64,000 bases of DNA, taken from NCBI GenBank assembly GCA_938024995.1, contig CALJDU010000024.1, forward strand, positions 1 to 64,000. The letters are read 5' to 3'. Below, piece after piece: positions 25,992-35,055 of this stretch. The position numbers were made by a program, and so were the translations under genes. Positions within the stretch are counted from its first letter, which is position 1. Every line of letters starts with the position of its first letter. The notes under the pieces were generated by a model. The model did not search any database. It saw only the letters and a list, made by a program, of their open reading frames with translations, and was not told the DNA's origin. This DNA comes from an uncultured bacterium. Lineage in GTDB: Bacteria > Myxococcota_A > Polyangia > Polyangiales > Houyiibacteriaceae.

Positions 25992-26351
25992 ATGGTCTGT
26001 GCGCTGATGAATCACGGCTTCCGAATTGAAGAGCTCCACCGCGAGGGGAGCGTCGCGACGCTGAGCATCGACGTGTCGACCGAGACCGACTGTACCGACG
26101 GGCACTTCCCGGGCGACCCCATGGTCCCCGCCGTTTCGATCCTCCTCGAAATGGTGGGCCGCGCGGCGACCTCAGTGTTCTCGTTGGGCGCGAGCCGCGG
26201 GCTGCGACGAGTGAAGTTCATGGCGGCGATTCGACCAGGCGATCAGCTCCGGCTCGACCTCACGCGCGAGGACCAATCGGTTCGCTTCCAGCTCACCCGC
26301 GAGGAAGCGCTCGTCAGCCGCGGCGCGCTGCTCTTCGCGGAGCGCTCTTGA
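25992..26351 (+). CDS. Hot-dog 3-hydroxyacyl dehydratase-like protein (ApeI/FabA-like)
   Basis: 119 residues from ATG 25992 (GAGAG five bases upstream). The active-site-like motif is DGHFPGDPMVPAVSIL, matching the HxxxxxPxxPG pattern of FabA/FabZ hot-dog enzymes, with MAAIRPGDQLRLDL and a final strand. It resembles ApeI-type 3-hydroxyacyl-ACP dehydratases. It is the first gene of a compact rightward cluster with a halogenase-like flavoprotein, a second dehydratase and a ketosynthase. Likely removes water from an acyl-ACP intermediate. Confidence 0.75.
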   Translation: MVCALMNHGFRIEELHREGSVATLSIDVSTETDCTDGHFPGDPMVPAVSILLEMVGRAATSVFSLGASRGLRRVKFMAAIRPGDQLRLDLTREDQSVRFQLTREEALVSRGALLFAERS

Positions 26352-26372
26352 ACAGATCAAAAGAGACGGACT

Positions 26373-27947
26373 GTGACACAAACCATGACACCTGATCTCG
26401 ACGTCGCCATTCTCGGCGGAGGACTCGCCGGGAACCTGCTCGCGCGTCAGCTGATGCGCGCTGACGCCCGCCTTCGTGTCGCGGTCTTCGAGAAGCAGAC
26501 CGAGCGCTCGTACAAGGTCGGAGAGTCGACCGTCGAGATCGCGACCAACTACCTCACCCGTCGCCTCGGGCTCGCGAGCTACTGCTACGACCAGCACCTC
26601 CCGAAAAACGGCCTCCGCTTCTTCTGCGACACCGTGGGCCGCGACGCATCGCTCACCGAGATGAGCGAAATCGGGAGCGCGGGCCTCCCCTATCACCCGA
26701 GCTTCCAGCTCGACCGCGCGCGCCTCGAGGCCGACCTCCTCGAGATGAACGCGAGCGATGGCGTCGAGGTCCGGGTCGGCGCGAAGGTAGAGACGCTCAG
26801 CCTGAACGCGGACGGCGACCACGAGCTTCGCGTCGCTCAAGGTGAGACCAAAGAGACGCGGCGCGCGCGCTGGGTCATCGACGCGACCGGTCGCGCGAGC
26901 ATGGTCGCGAAGCAAAAGGGGCTCCGTCGCGAGCTCGACGGACACGAGCTGTCCGCTGCCTGGGTGCGCGCCCGCGGCGTCGCGGATCTCGACGCGCTCG
27001 ACGCCCCCGAGTGGCACGCTCGCGTGCGGCACACCAGCCGCGTGCTCTCCACCAACCACTTTTGCTACCGAGGCTACTGGATCTGGCTCATCCCGCTTCG
27101 AAACGGGATCACGTCCATCGGTGTGGTCTCAGAGCGTGATCACTTCGATCCCGCGGTACGTCGACGGGACGGCTTCCTCCCCTTCCTCCGCGGGCACGAG
27201 TCCATCGCGCCGCTCTTCGAGAACGCGGAGCTGATCGACCACGGCACCTACAAGCAGCTCGCGTACGGAACAAAGCGCTTCTTCGAGCCGAGCGAGCGCT
27301 GGGCGGTCATCGGCGACGCCGCCGCCTTTACGGACCCCTTCTACAGCCCAGGCAGCGACTTCATCGCGATCGAAAACGACCTGGTCACCGATCTCATCAT
27401 GCGGGACCGCGCTGGCGACGATCGCGACGAGTACCGACGCCGCGGCGCGTACTACGAAGAGCTCATGCAGTTTCGTTTCGAAGCGACGATGCTCCTTTAC
27501 GAAGACCTCTACTCAACGTTCGGCAGCTTCGACCTCCTGCAGCTCAAGTGGGACTTCGACATCGCCTGCTACTACAACCTCTGGTTCGATTCCTACCTCC
27601 GCGATGAGCACCTCGACCTCGACGGTGTGCGCCGGATGCTCGGGGGGCGCGCTGAGACGCTCACGTGCCTCCGCAACTTCGCGGACATGTTCCGCGCGCT
27701 CCGCGACACCCTCGACGAGCGTGGGGAGTACCACCGCAGCAACGTCGGGATGGCGACGACCGATCTGCGCCTCGACTTTGAAAAGGAGCTCGGCTCCGGT
27801 AAGCCCAAGCGACACAAGCGCAGCCACGCGATCTTCGAGCGGACCCGAGAAGACGCGATGAAGATCCTGGAGGCGATCGGTCACGCGCCCGCCCACGCGA
27901 AGCGGATGCGCTTCCCCGAGTACCTCGAGCGTCGACCGCTCCTCTAA
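26373..27947 (+). CDS. FAD-dependent oxidoreductase of the flavin-halogenase/GGR-like family
   Basis: 524 residues. The FAD GxGxxG motif is AILGGGLAG (15-20), followed by KVGESTVE (about 49-55) at the position of the conserved loop seen in tryptophan halogenases. The family's WxWxIP signature appears as WIWLIP (residues 236-241). A further dinucleotide motif is WAVIGDAAAFTDPFYSPGSDF. These support flavin-dependent halogenase-like chemistry but also fit related oxidoreductases, so the reaction cannot be fixed. Long C-terminal helical part. Downstream of the dehydratase by about 20 bp and directly upstream of the second dehydratase. Confidence 0.8.
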   Translation: MTQTMTPDLDVAILGGGLAGNLLARQLMRADARLRVAVFEKQTERSYKVGESTVEIATNYLTRRLGLASYCYDQHLPKNGLRFFCDTVGRDASLTEMSEIGSAGLPYHPSFQLDRARLEADLLEMNASDGVEVRVGAKVETLSLNADGDHELRVAQGETKETRRARWVIDATGRASMVAKQKGLRRELDGHELSAAWVRARGVADLDALDAPEWHARVRHTSRVLSTNHFCYRGYWIWLIPLRNGITSIGVVSERDHFDPAVRRRDGFLPFLRGHESIAPLFENAELIDHGTYKQLAYGTKRFFEPSERWAVIGDAAAFTDPFYSPGSDFIAIENDLVTDLIMRDRAGDDRDEYRRRGAYYEELMQFRFEATMLLYEDLYSTFGSFDLLQLKWDFDIACYYNLWFDSYLRDEHLDLDGVRRMLGGRAETLTCLRNFADMFRALRDTLDERGEYHRSNVGMATTDLRLDFEKELGSGKPKRHKRSHAIFERTREDAMKILEAIGHAPAHAKRMRFPEYLERRPLL

Positions 27948-27949
27948 CC

Positions 27950-28402
27950 ATGACCACGTTCCCCGACATCGAGAAGCTGATCCCGCACCGCGCGCCGATC
28001 CGGATGATCGATACCCTCACCGCGTACGAGGGGCACACCGTTTCGTGCTCGGCGTTGCTCACGCGCGACAACGCCTACGCGAACGGTGACGTGATCCCGG
28101 CGCTCGTCGCGCTTGAGCTCTTCGCGCAGACCGCCGCGGCGCTCTTTGGCTACCGCGCGTTCCTCGCGAAGCTCCCCTTCGGCGCGGGCGCGATCATCGG
28201 GGTGCAGAAGATGGCGGTCACGCGCGACTTCCGCGCGGGCGAACGTTGCATCATGACGGTCGAAGAGCGCTTCACGGTTGACCAGCTCACCCACGCGCGC
28301 GGCACCCTCACTGTCGATGACATCGAGGTCGCGACCGGTGCGCTGACCGTGCTGCACGGAGCGCCGAGTGACGTCACCTTCCGGCCCCAGCTTCTTTCAT
28401 GA
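27950..28402 (+). CDS. ApeP-type 3-hydroxyacyl-ACP dehydratase
   Basis: 150 residues with the hot-dog ApeP signature: FPDIEKLIPHRAPIRMIDTL, SCSALLTRDNAYANGDVIPALVALELFAQTAAALFGYRA and the Arg-rich MAVTRDFRAGE. ATG 27950 is two bases downstream of the flavoprotein stop. The stop TGA overlaps the ketosynthase start (ATGA). Proteins of this family occur in aryl-polyene and flexirubin-like pigment clusters. No acyl-carrier protein gene is visible beside it. Confidence 0.8.
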   Translation: MTTFPDIEKLIPHRAPIRMIDTLTAYEGHTVSCSALLTRDNAYANGDVIPALVALELFAQTAAALFGYRAFLAKLPFGAGAIIGVQKMAVTRDFRAGERCIMTVEERFTVDQLTHARGTLTVDDIEVATGALTVLHGAPSDVTFRPQLLS

Positions 28403-29679
28403 CGGCGAGCGCTCACCGCCGCGTCGTCGTCACGGGTCTCGGGCTCCTCTCGCCCATCGGCAATACGGTCGACGATGCGGTCCAGCAAGTGCGCGAGCGG
28501 CGCTCGGGCATCTCCAACATCTCTGAGCAGCTCTCGACCATCGCCGGGCTCCACACCCAGCTTGGCGGTCGCGTCACCGGGGTCGATCTCGCCGCCCACT
28601 TCCCTCGTAAGAAGAGACGAACCATGGGGCCGGTCGCGCTCCTCGCGAGCGTCGCGACGAAGCAAGCGATCGAGATGGCCGGGCTCGAGAGCGACACGCT
28701 CAGCTCCGGCTCAGTCGGGATCGCGTACGGGTCGACCAGCGGCTCTTCATCGGCGCGCGAACGCTTCGCCGCGGCGTTGATCGAGCGTCGCGAGCTCGCG
28801 GGTCTCGAGGCCACCGCGTTCATCAAGTTCATGAGCCACACCTGCGCCGCGAACCTCGCGCACATGTTCTCGGTCCGAGGACGGATCATCCCGACCTGCT
28901 CCGCGTGCACCAGCGGCTCACAAGCGATTGGCTACGGGTACGAAGCGATCAAACACGGGAACGCAGACGCGATGATCTGCGGAGGCGCCGAGGAGCTTCA
29001 CTACAGCTCGGTCGTGGTCTTTGACCTCATGATGGCGACGTCGGCCAAGTACAACGACTCCCCCGCCGTCACCCCGCGTCCCTTCGACGTCGCGCGTGAC
29101 GGGCTGGTGGTCGGAGAAGGTGCGGCGACGCTGATCCTGGAGAGTCTTGAACACGCCGAAGCACGTGGCGCGAACATCCTCGCCGAGGTCATCGGCTTCG
29201 GAACGAACTGCGACGGGCTCCACCCAACGCGCCCGAGCAAAGACGGGATGCGGCGCGCCCTCGCCCTCGCGACCGAGGACGCAGGCATCGATCGCGACGC
29301 GATCGAGTACGTGAACGCGCACGGCACCGCGACCGAGCTCGGGGACATCGCGGAGAGCCACGCGACCTATGAGTTCTTCGAGCGCGCGATCCCGATCTCG
29401 TCGCTTAAGAGCTACACCGGTCACACGCTCGGAGCGTGCGGCGCGATCGAAGCGGCGCTGACCATTCGCATGATGAACGATGGCTTTGTCGCGCCGACCA
29501 TCAACCTCGACGCCGTCGACCCGAAGTGCGCGCCCCTCGACTACGTGACGGAGACGCGCGAGGCCCAACCGAAAATCACGATGAGCAACAACTTCGCGTT
29601 CGGCGGCGTCAACACCTCGCTGATTTTCCGCGGTCGGTCTTCCTTTTTGGAGGGGCTGTCCGCCCCTCCCTCCAAATAG
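28399..29679 (+). CDS. Beta-ketoacyl-ACP synthase (KAS II-like)
   Basis: 426 residues. Thiolase-fold landmarks: VVVTGLGLLSPIG start, active-site Cys170 in SACTSGSQ, first His in NAHGTAT (about residue 310) and second His in SYTGHTLGA (about 344), and the C-terminal NNFAFGGVN. Complete for a condensing enzyme. It overlaps the dehydratase by 4 bases. The coding end runs through a GGAGGGGC/GCCCCTCC hairpin (29649-29669) that supplies the last residues. It extends acyl-ACP, most likely in the same pathway as the two dehydratases and the flavoprotein. Confidence 0.9.
   Translation: MTASAHRRVVVTGLGLLSPIGNTVDDAVQQVRERRSGISNISEQLSTIAGLHTQLGGRVTGVDLAAHFPRKKRRTMGPVALLASVATKQAIEMAGLESDTLSSGSVGIAYGSTSGSSSARERFAAALIERRELAGLEATAFIKFMSHTCAANLAHMFSVRGRIIPTCSACTSGSQAIGYGYEAIKHGNADAMICGGAEELHYSSVVVFDLMMATSAKYNDSPAVTPRPFDVARDGLVVGEGAATLILESLEHAEARGANILAEVIGFGTNCDGLHPTRPSKDGMRRALALATEDAGIDRDAIEYVNAHGTATELGDIAESHATYEFFERAIPISSLKSYTGHTLGACGAIEAALTIRMMNDGFVAPTINLDAVDPKCAPLDYVTETREAQPKITMSNNFAFGGVNTSLIFRGRSSFLEGLSAPPSK
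29649..29669 (+). other. GC-rich hairpin at the 3' end of the ketosynthase gene
   Basis: The arms GGAGGGGC and GCCCCTCC with a TGTCC loop lie in the last codons before the stop. No T tract follows on the plus strand, so a factor-independent terminator is only a guess. It may separate the convergent ketosynthase and MFS transcripts. Confidence 0.4.
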
Positions 29680-29686
29680 GCTCTCT

Positions 29687-30865
29687 TCAGAACCTCGCCA
29701 TCGTCGCGCTCAGCGCCACCAACGCCACGATCACCGCGACGACCGCGGTCGCGACCAAGAGCGTCGCCTCGAGCGAGTCGCTGTCTTGCCCTGCGAGCGC
29801 GAAGGCGACCAGGACGAGCGCGTAGCCGGCACGCCCGGCGAGGCTGAGGAGCGAGAAGTATGTCGCGCGCTCCTGAGGTCCGATCCGCGGCGCGATCTCC
29901 GCTCGCAGCGGCGCGTCTTGGAGGGCTCGCGGAACCGAACGCGCGACGAGGAGGAGCGCGACCCACGGTGCGCGCGAGAGCCACATCGACGCCACGATCA
30001 CCAGTGAGATCACCAAGCTCACGATCAAGTAGAGCCGGAGACGACCTCGCGCGAGCGCGGCGCTCATCCTCGCGAAAGGCAACGCGACCAACGCGACCAG
30101 CGCGACGTGCAGCCCGAGCCAGAGCGACGCATGGTTGGATGGGAGGGCCTCCCCCTGCTCCAGGAAGGGCTGATAGAGCTCGTAAGGAACGTGATTGCAG
30201 ATGGTCGCCGCGACGGAAACAAGCGCGAGCCACGCGAGCGCGCTCGAGCGTCGCGTTCTTCGAACGCACTCGCGCAGCACGTCGACGAAGCGCCTCCCCG
30301 CGCCGTCCGTTCTCACGTCTCGCATCCCGAGGACGGCCGCGAAGCCGATGACTGAGACGACCGCGGTGAGAAGATAGGCGAACCGAAAACCGAAAGTCGC
30401 CACTGCACCACCGCTGAGCGCGGCGACGGTCGCGGAGAGGAAACGCGTCGCCGAGAGCTTCGACTCACGCGCGCGCTGCTCATCGAGCCGATCGGTCGCC
30501 GCGAGGCTCTCGTAGTGCAGGCTCGCGTCCGTCCCTGAGCAAAAGGCGAGCCCGGTCGCGAGGAGCGCTTGCGCCACGACCAGCATCGCGAAGTCGCGCG
30601 CGAAGAAGAAGAGAACGTGCGAGGCGATCATCGCGAACGAAGACACCAAGAGCGCCCCGCGTCTCCCGAGCCGATCAGACGCGTAGCCGCTCGGGACCTC
30701 AAGGCACACGACCACCAGGTAGTAGATCGCCTCAAGAAGGAGCGCGCCGGAGAAGCCGATGCGCTCCTCGAAGAAAAGAAAGAAGATCGGCATCCACGCG
30801 AGGAACTCGATCGACGCGGCGTGCGGGAAGAGCAGCCGCAGGTTTCGCGTCGCGGGATCGCTCAA
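29687..30865 (-). CDS. MFS transporter
   Basis: 392 residues, about 12 hydrophobic segments. The loop between helices 2 and 3 has the MFS-like GYASDRLGRRGAL motif, and a central basic loop (RDVRTDGAGRRF) splits two six-helix halves. It is convergent with the ketosynthase gene but is the last gene of the reverse-strand operon from the beta-helix gene, with a 3 bp gap from the WGR gene. Substrate unknown; export of the neighbouring cluster's product is possible but unsupported. Confidence 0.9.
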   Translation of the reverse strand: MSDPATRNLRLLFPHAASIEFLAWMPIFFLFFEERIGFSGALLLEAIYYLVVVCLEVPSGYASDRLGRRGALLVSSFAMIASHVLFFFARDFAMLVVAQALLATGLAFCSGTDASLHYESLAATDRLDEQRARESKLSATRFLSATVAALSGGAVATFGFRFAYLLTAVVSVIGFAAVLGMRDVRTDGAGRRFVDVLRECVRRTRRSSALAWLALVSVAATICNHVPYELYQPFLEQGEALPSNHASLWLGLHVALVALVALPFARMSAALARGRLRLYLIVSLVISLVIVASMWLSRAPWVALLLVARSVPRALQDAPLRAEIAPRIGPQERATYFSLLSLAGRAGYALVLVAFALAGQDSDSLEATLLVATAVVAVIVALVALSATMARF

Positions 30866-30868
30866 GCG

Positions 30869-32467
30869 CTACTCACCGACCGCGCTATAGACCTCATCCT
30901 CGTACTCATTGCGCTGCCGCATGTGGTTCGCCCGCAGGGCCTCCCCGAACACCGCGCTGAGCTCGCTGATGACGTCTTGGGATACGTACGTCCGATTGAT
31001 CACGAAGCGGCGAAGATGCGCGAAACGTTGGTGGTGTTTCAAGATGCAACGGGCGCCGTCGTCGGTTAGCGCGCCCAGCGAGAGGTCGAGCGTGCCGAGC
31101 TGTTTCACGATCTCCGCGTCGCAGATCCGCTCCGCGATCTCGTCGGCCGCGTCGCAGTTCCTCAGCCGGAGGATCGAGAGCGAGGGGTAGTTCTCGCCGT
31201 CAAAGAGCGGCTGCAGCTGCGCGATCGATCCGAACCCGTCGTACTGGCGGCTCCCGAGCCACAGCTCAAGCTTCTCAAGCATCGGGAGGCGCGCGTTCGC
31301 GACCGAAACCGCGCAGGGTTCGCCGCACCCTCCGGACTCGACGCGCAGCGACCGCAACGCGTCGTGCTCAAGGCGGCCGAGCCCCACCTTGGCGCCCATC
31401 GTTCGGAGCCGGCGAAGGTTCGGGAGCGAAGGGAGGACGCTGCCCACCGCGCCGACCTCTGCCCAGGATATCTCGGTGTCATCGGGATACTCAAAGTCAC
31501 CGATCGTCAGTTCTTCGATGCTCTTCGGCGCGTGCTCTTGAATCACCGAGTAGACCGACTGGAACTTGAACTCCGTCCACGCGGCGATGTTGAGGACGCG
31601 GAGGAGCCGCGTGATCGGTAAATCGAGAAACAACGCGAGGCGCGATTCTGGGGTGTCGTAGTCACTGTCGCGGAAGCCCCAAATGCTCGCCGCGTCGACC
31701 ACCCCTCGCGAGTAACGAAGCGTCAGCTGAGGCACGCCCTCGTTCGCGTAGTCCAGCTCCACGTCCGGCGAACGCGTCGCGTCGAAGAGCTCGCCGAGCC
31801 AAGTCGGTTCGCTCAACGCGCGGAGCCGCTCGAACTCAGCCGCGCTACTTGCGCCCGAGACGAACGGCGCCCTTGGGTCTCCTTGCTGCTCAAGCCAATC
31901 CGCGTAGACCCCCCACGCATCCTCATCGTCCCGCGCGGCCGCGACGGCCAGCTCGAGCGCTTCGTTGCCCACGATCTCAACGGGGCCCTCATCGTCTTCG
32001 ACGTAGCCATCTGAGATGAGCTTCTTGATCTCGGCGTCGATCGCGGCGGTCAGCTCTTGTTGGTCGCGAACCGTCGCGACGCGTTCGATCGGGGTCCCGG
32101 CAACACGGCGCACGGTCACCTGGTAGCCATAGTTCCCGCGGCTCACTTCCGCGAGCGAGACGGCTTCCCCTTCCGCGTCACGCTTTACAAAGTGAACGCG
32201 GTCCTCTCTCTTGACGACCGGCTGCGGGAGCGGGACGTCTTCGATGGCGCCCTCAAAGCGCTCGAAGCCATGCTCCTTCTTCAGCTTGCACATGCCGTAG
32301 AAGATCCGCTTCGCCCGCCTCGGGCTCTCGTGCGTGATCCGGTTTGGCGCGCCGCGATCAACCGAGCTGATGACGTCGCACCCATCACGCGAGATCTCGA
32401 AGACCTCGGCACCCTTCACGTAGACGCGCGTCTCTTGTTCATTCGACGGGGCCCTTTGTTCGGACAC
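30869..32467 (-). CDS. WGR / TIGR02996 / leucine-rich-repeat protein
   Basis: 532 residues. An N-terminal WGR-like domain (VYVKGAEVFEISRDGCDVI to GYQVTVRR), then the myxobacterial/planctomycetal TIGR02996 segment (AVAAARDDEDAWGVYADWLEQQGDPRAPF, about 185-215), then degenerate leucine-rich repeats (ITRLLRVLNI, LPNLRRLRTM, LPMLEKLELWL, YPSLSILRLRNC). This organisation is like the STM4015 type. A protein-protein interaction role is likely. It is expressed with the lipoprotein upstream (4 bp gap) and the MFS gene downstream. Confidence 0.8.
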   Translation of the reverse strand: MSEQRAPSNEQETRVYVKGAEVFEISRDGCDVISSVDRGAPNRITHESPRRAKRIFYGMCKLKKEHGFERFEGAIEDVPLPQPVVKREDRVHFVKRDAEGEAVSLAEVSRGNYGYQVTVRRVAGTPIERVATVRDQQELTAAIDAEIKKLISDGYVEDDEGPVEIVGNEALELAVAAARDDEDAWGVYADWLEQQGDPRAPFVSGASSAAEFERLRALSEPTWLGELFDATRSPDVELDYANEGVPQLTLRYSRGVVDAASIWGFRDSDYDTPESRLALFLDLPITRLLRVLNIAAWTEFKFQSVYSVIQEHAPKSIEELTIGDFEYPDDTEISWAEVGAVGSVLPSLPNLRRLRTMGAKVGLGRLEHDALRSLRVESGGCGEPCAVSVANARLPMLEKLELWLGSRQYDGFGSIAQLQPLFDGENYPSLSILRLRNCDAADEIAERICDAEIVKQLGTLDLSLGALTDDGARCILKHHQRFAHLRRFVINRTYVSQDVISELSAVFGEALRANHMRQRNEYEDEVYSAVGE

Positions 32468-32471
32468 GTGG

Positions 32472-32846
32472 CTACTCCGAGTCCACGCGCAGCCGGTACG
32501 CTCCGTAGGTCTGCGACTCGGTGTTCACGACGACCGTGTACACATCGTTTTTGGGCAGACGCCAGCTGATCCGGGTCTCCCCTTCTTGCTCGCTCTCGGA
32601 AGCGAGCTGCTCGCTCTCCGAGTTGAAGAGCCCGAGGTACCCGTCAAAGCCGTCGCTCTCGAGAACGATCGAGACGCGCTGTCCCTGGGCGCCGCGGAAG
32701 GCGTGACGAGCGAACGCGGTGCCGTCGTCTAAGCGGTCCGACGACTCGCTCAGCGTACCGCTAAAGCGCTCGCGAACAGACTCATCTTCACACGCAAGCG
32801 AGAGACAAAGGAGAGAGGAGAGCACGGCGACGAACGCGATTCGCAT
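32472..32846 (-). CDS. Small lipoprotein, pre-peptidase-like beta-sandwich
   Basis: 124 residues from ATG 32846. Signal and lipobox SLAC (MRIAFVAVLSSLLCLSLAC). The mature part (FRGAQGQRVSIVLESDGFDGYLGLF, VYTVVVNTES) has the strand and Gly/Asp pattern of bacterial pre-peptidase C-terminal domains, which help secreted proteins fold or anchor. No catalytic residues. Lies between the CPBP protease gene and the WGR gene. Confidence 0.75.
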   Translation of the reverse strand: MRIAFVAVLSSLLCLSLACEDESVRERFSGTLSESSDRLDDGTAFARHAFRGAQGQRVSIVLESDGFDGYLGLFNSESEQLASESEQEGETRISWRLPKNDVYTVVVNTESQTYGAYRLRVDSE

Positions 32847-32860
32847 GCCGAAGGATACGG

Positions 32861-33493
32861 CTACTCGAGGGCCGCGAGCACGAAGTTGTTCGCCCAGTGC
32901 GGGAGCGCCGCGGCCCAGATCGAGCGACCGGCGAGGTAGAGCCCAGAAAACGCGAGAGCGTAGAGCAGCAGAGACCCCGCCGGCTTTAGTAGCGCGGCGA
33001 TCGGCTGACCCGCCGCGAGCCAAGGCGGAAAGTGAAGCGCGACGAAGAAGAGCGCGCTGACGAGAACCAGGACCACGCGATCGCTCGTCGCCGCGACGTC
33101 GCGGAGCGCAGCGTGTCGAAAGAGCACCTCCTCGGCGAAGGGCGAGAGCACAATGAAGTTCAGCCAAATCGCGAGCGAGCCAGGCACCGAAAACGTGCCC
33201 CTCGTCGTCAGGAGTAGATACCCGGTCCACAGGACCGTCGCGGCGACGCCGACCAGCAGACCGCGGCCCGCGTTCCGGAGAACACCAAGAGGATCGGGCG
33301 CGCCGCGCATGAAGATGAGCGCAGGCCCCAAGACAACGGACACCCGTACCGCGGCGCGCAGAAGCGAGCCTTCACCCAACCCGCGACCGATCGTGAACGA
33401 CCAAAGCGACCAAAGCGCGACCGATGCAAAGAGCGCGAGGAGGACGCGCGGCAACCGCTCAGAGACGCCGACGGTTTCGAGCTCACCGCTCAT
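32861..33493 (-). CDS. CPBP (CAAX/Abi) intramembrane metalloprotease
   Basis: 210 residues with seven or so membrane helices. The three CPBP motifs are present: EEVLFR (E121, E122, R126), FFVALHFP (H154) and HWANN (H199, N202/N203). Members cleave prenylated or other membrane substrates, and some act in bacteriocin immunity. It overlaps the beta-helix protein stop by 4 bases and probably acts on an envelope or sorting substrate, since MYXO-CTERM proteins need intramembrane processing; the direct link is an inference. Confidence 0.9.
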   Translation of the reverse strand: MSGELETVGVSERLPRVLLALFASVALWSLWSFTIGRGLGEGSLLRAAVRVSVVLGPALIFMRGAPDPLGVLRNAGRGLLVGVAATVLWTGYLLLTTRGTFSVPGSLAIWLNFIVLSPFAEEVLFRHAALRDVAATSDRVVLVLVSALFFVALHFPPWLAAGQPIAALLKPAGSLLLYALAFSGLYLAGRSIWAAALPHWANNFVLAALE

Positions 33494-35022
33494 CGCCGGA
33501 ACCGAACCGCGGCCACGGTTCCAACGAGGAAGAGACCGAGCGGGACGCCGAGAGGATCTGGCGCCCGGGATCCTGGGGCGCTGCAGCTACAGCCCTCGTC
33601 AGCGAGGGGACCGATCATGTCGCTGGTGTCGGGTGGCGCGCCGGTGTCGATCGCGGAGCCATCCACCGCATCCATCCCCCCGGAGTCGACGCTCGCGTCG
33701 GTACCGGCGTCTGTTCCGCTATCCGTGCCCGCGTCTGTCCCGGCGTCTGTCCCAGCGTCTGTCCCAGCGTCGCCGGGTCCTGCATCCGTCACCACGGGCG
33801 GTGTCGTCGAGGGCATCGTGGTGTCGCACGGACCGTCGCCGTCGAACTCCACCGCGCCGATGTCGTGGTTCCCGTCTTCACGTAGGTTGCCGCAAAAGTC
33901 GTCGCTGACCGAAGAGATGGCGCTGGCTTGATTGACGATCATCGCGCCATCAACCAGAGCGAAGTCGACGGCGCTGGGGTCTCGAAACATCGCGTCGAGC
34001 TGCGCATCCGTCACGACGAGATCATCGGTTCGCGTGCTCATCGCTCCGTCCCGGTCGCGGACCCGTGCCCCGCTCAGGTTCCCGATCGAGCGAACGCTCG
34101 TGACGCCGAAGCGGTAGTCAATCCCCGCGGTGTCGTAGAGCGTGTTGTGCGCGACGACGCAGTCCCGACACTCGTTGACGTAGATACCGACGTCGGAGCA
34201 ATGCGCGATGACGTTGTTTCGCATCACGCCGCGGATCGCCTCGATGGAGCAGTCGCCACCTTCGCACACGGGATCCGGTCCCGTGCCTCCTCCGCCAAAC
34301 GACGCGCCGACCCGAACGCCACCCGAATACTCTTGCGCGCAGACGATCAGATTGCGTTCGATGACGCCGTCGCGATGTGTGCCCTTGAGGAAGAGCGCGT
34401 AGCTGATCGTGTTGCCCTGCCCTTTTTCGAAATCGTGGATGTAGTTCCCGCGGAGGATCCAGCGGCGCCCTCCGACGACGTCGATCGGCGTGACCGGGTT
34501 CGACGTCATCCGCGGCGCGGTGTTGTAGAAGTGATTGCGCTCGATGAGCGCGTCGTCGGGGTACCGGCCATCATCGAGGTTGCCGTTGCCCTTGATCTGC
34601 GCGTTGAAGTTGAACGCCTCGACGCCGCGAATCACCACAAAATCTCCGCCGCCGACGACGTGAAAAGCGTGCTCGCAGCGGGAGTCGTCGCTGCACACAC
34701 CTTCCATGCGGAGGCCCACGAAATGCCAGTGCGCGTGGTCCACGACGAAGCCCTCGACGAAGCCGCCGTCTGAATCGAGCCGTATCAGCGCGCCGCCCCG
34801 GTTCTCTGGGCGCACCGTGATCGGCGACGCGTCTGTTCCGCCGGCGCGTGTCCGCAGGTTTCCGGTGACGTCGTAGGTTCCATCCGCCAAGACGATCTCA
34901 GCGCCTGCGGTCGCGGCCTCGAAGGCGGTACGGAGCTCCGCCGCGGTTGTGACCCGCTGCGCCGATGTGGTTGTCGCGAAGAAGAACGAAAGAAGGGCGA
35001 GCGGCACGACGAGGTTGCGCAT
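33490..35022 (-). CDS. Secreted right-handed beta-helix protein with MYXO-CTERM tail
   Basis: 510 residues. Signal peptide (MRNLVVPLALLSFFFATTTSA), then a parallel beta-helix (GALIRLDSDGGFVEGFVV, NNVIAHCSDVGIYVNEC, and other strand repeats), a low-complexity Asp/Thr/Ala spacer with repeated DAGTDAGTD at about 425-465, and a C-terminal EGCSCS, hydrophobic helix (PLGVPLGLFLVGTVAAV) and Arg cluster. That end is the MYXO-CTERM sorting tail: it is cleaved and lipid-linked by a dedicated enzyme. Carbohydrate binding or polysaccharide lyase activity is possible; no catalytic residues are certain. The first gene of the reverse-strand operon ending at the MFS gene. Confidence 0.85.
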   Translation of the reverse strand: MRNLVVPLALLSFFFATTTSAQRVTTAAELRTAFEAATAGAEIVLADGTYDVTGNLRTRAGGTDASPITVRPENRGGALIRLDSDGGFVEGFVVDHAHWHFVGLRMEGVCSDDSRCEHAFHVVGGGDFVVIRGVEAFNFNAQIKGNGNLDDGRYPDDALIERNHFYNTAPRMTSNPVTPIDVVGGRRWILRGNYIHDFEKGQGNTISYALFLKGTHRDGVIERNLIVCAQEYSGGVRVGASFGGGGTGPDPVCEGGDCSIEAIRGVMRNNVIAHCSDVGIYVNECRDCVVAHNTLYDTAGIDYRFGVTSVRSIGNLSGARVRDRDGAMSTRTDDLVVTDAQLDAMFRDPSAVDFALVDGAMIVNQASAISSVSDDFCGNLREDGNHDIGAVEFDGDGPCDTTMPSTTPPVVTDAGPGDAGTDAGTDAGTDAGTDSGTDAGTDASVDSGGMDAVDGSAIDTGAPPDTSDMIGPLADEGCSCSAPGSRAPDPLGVPLGLFLVGTVAAVRFRR

Positions 35023-35055
35023 AAGCGCGAAGTGGACGCTCTGGTCGCGACCACG

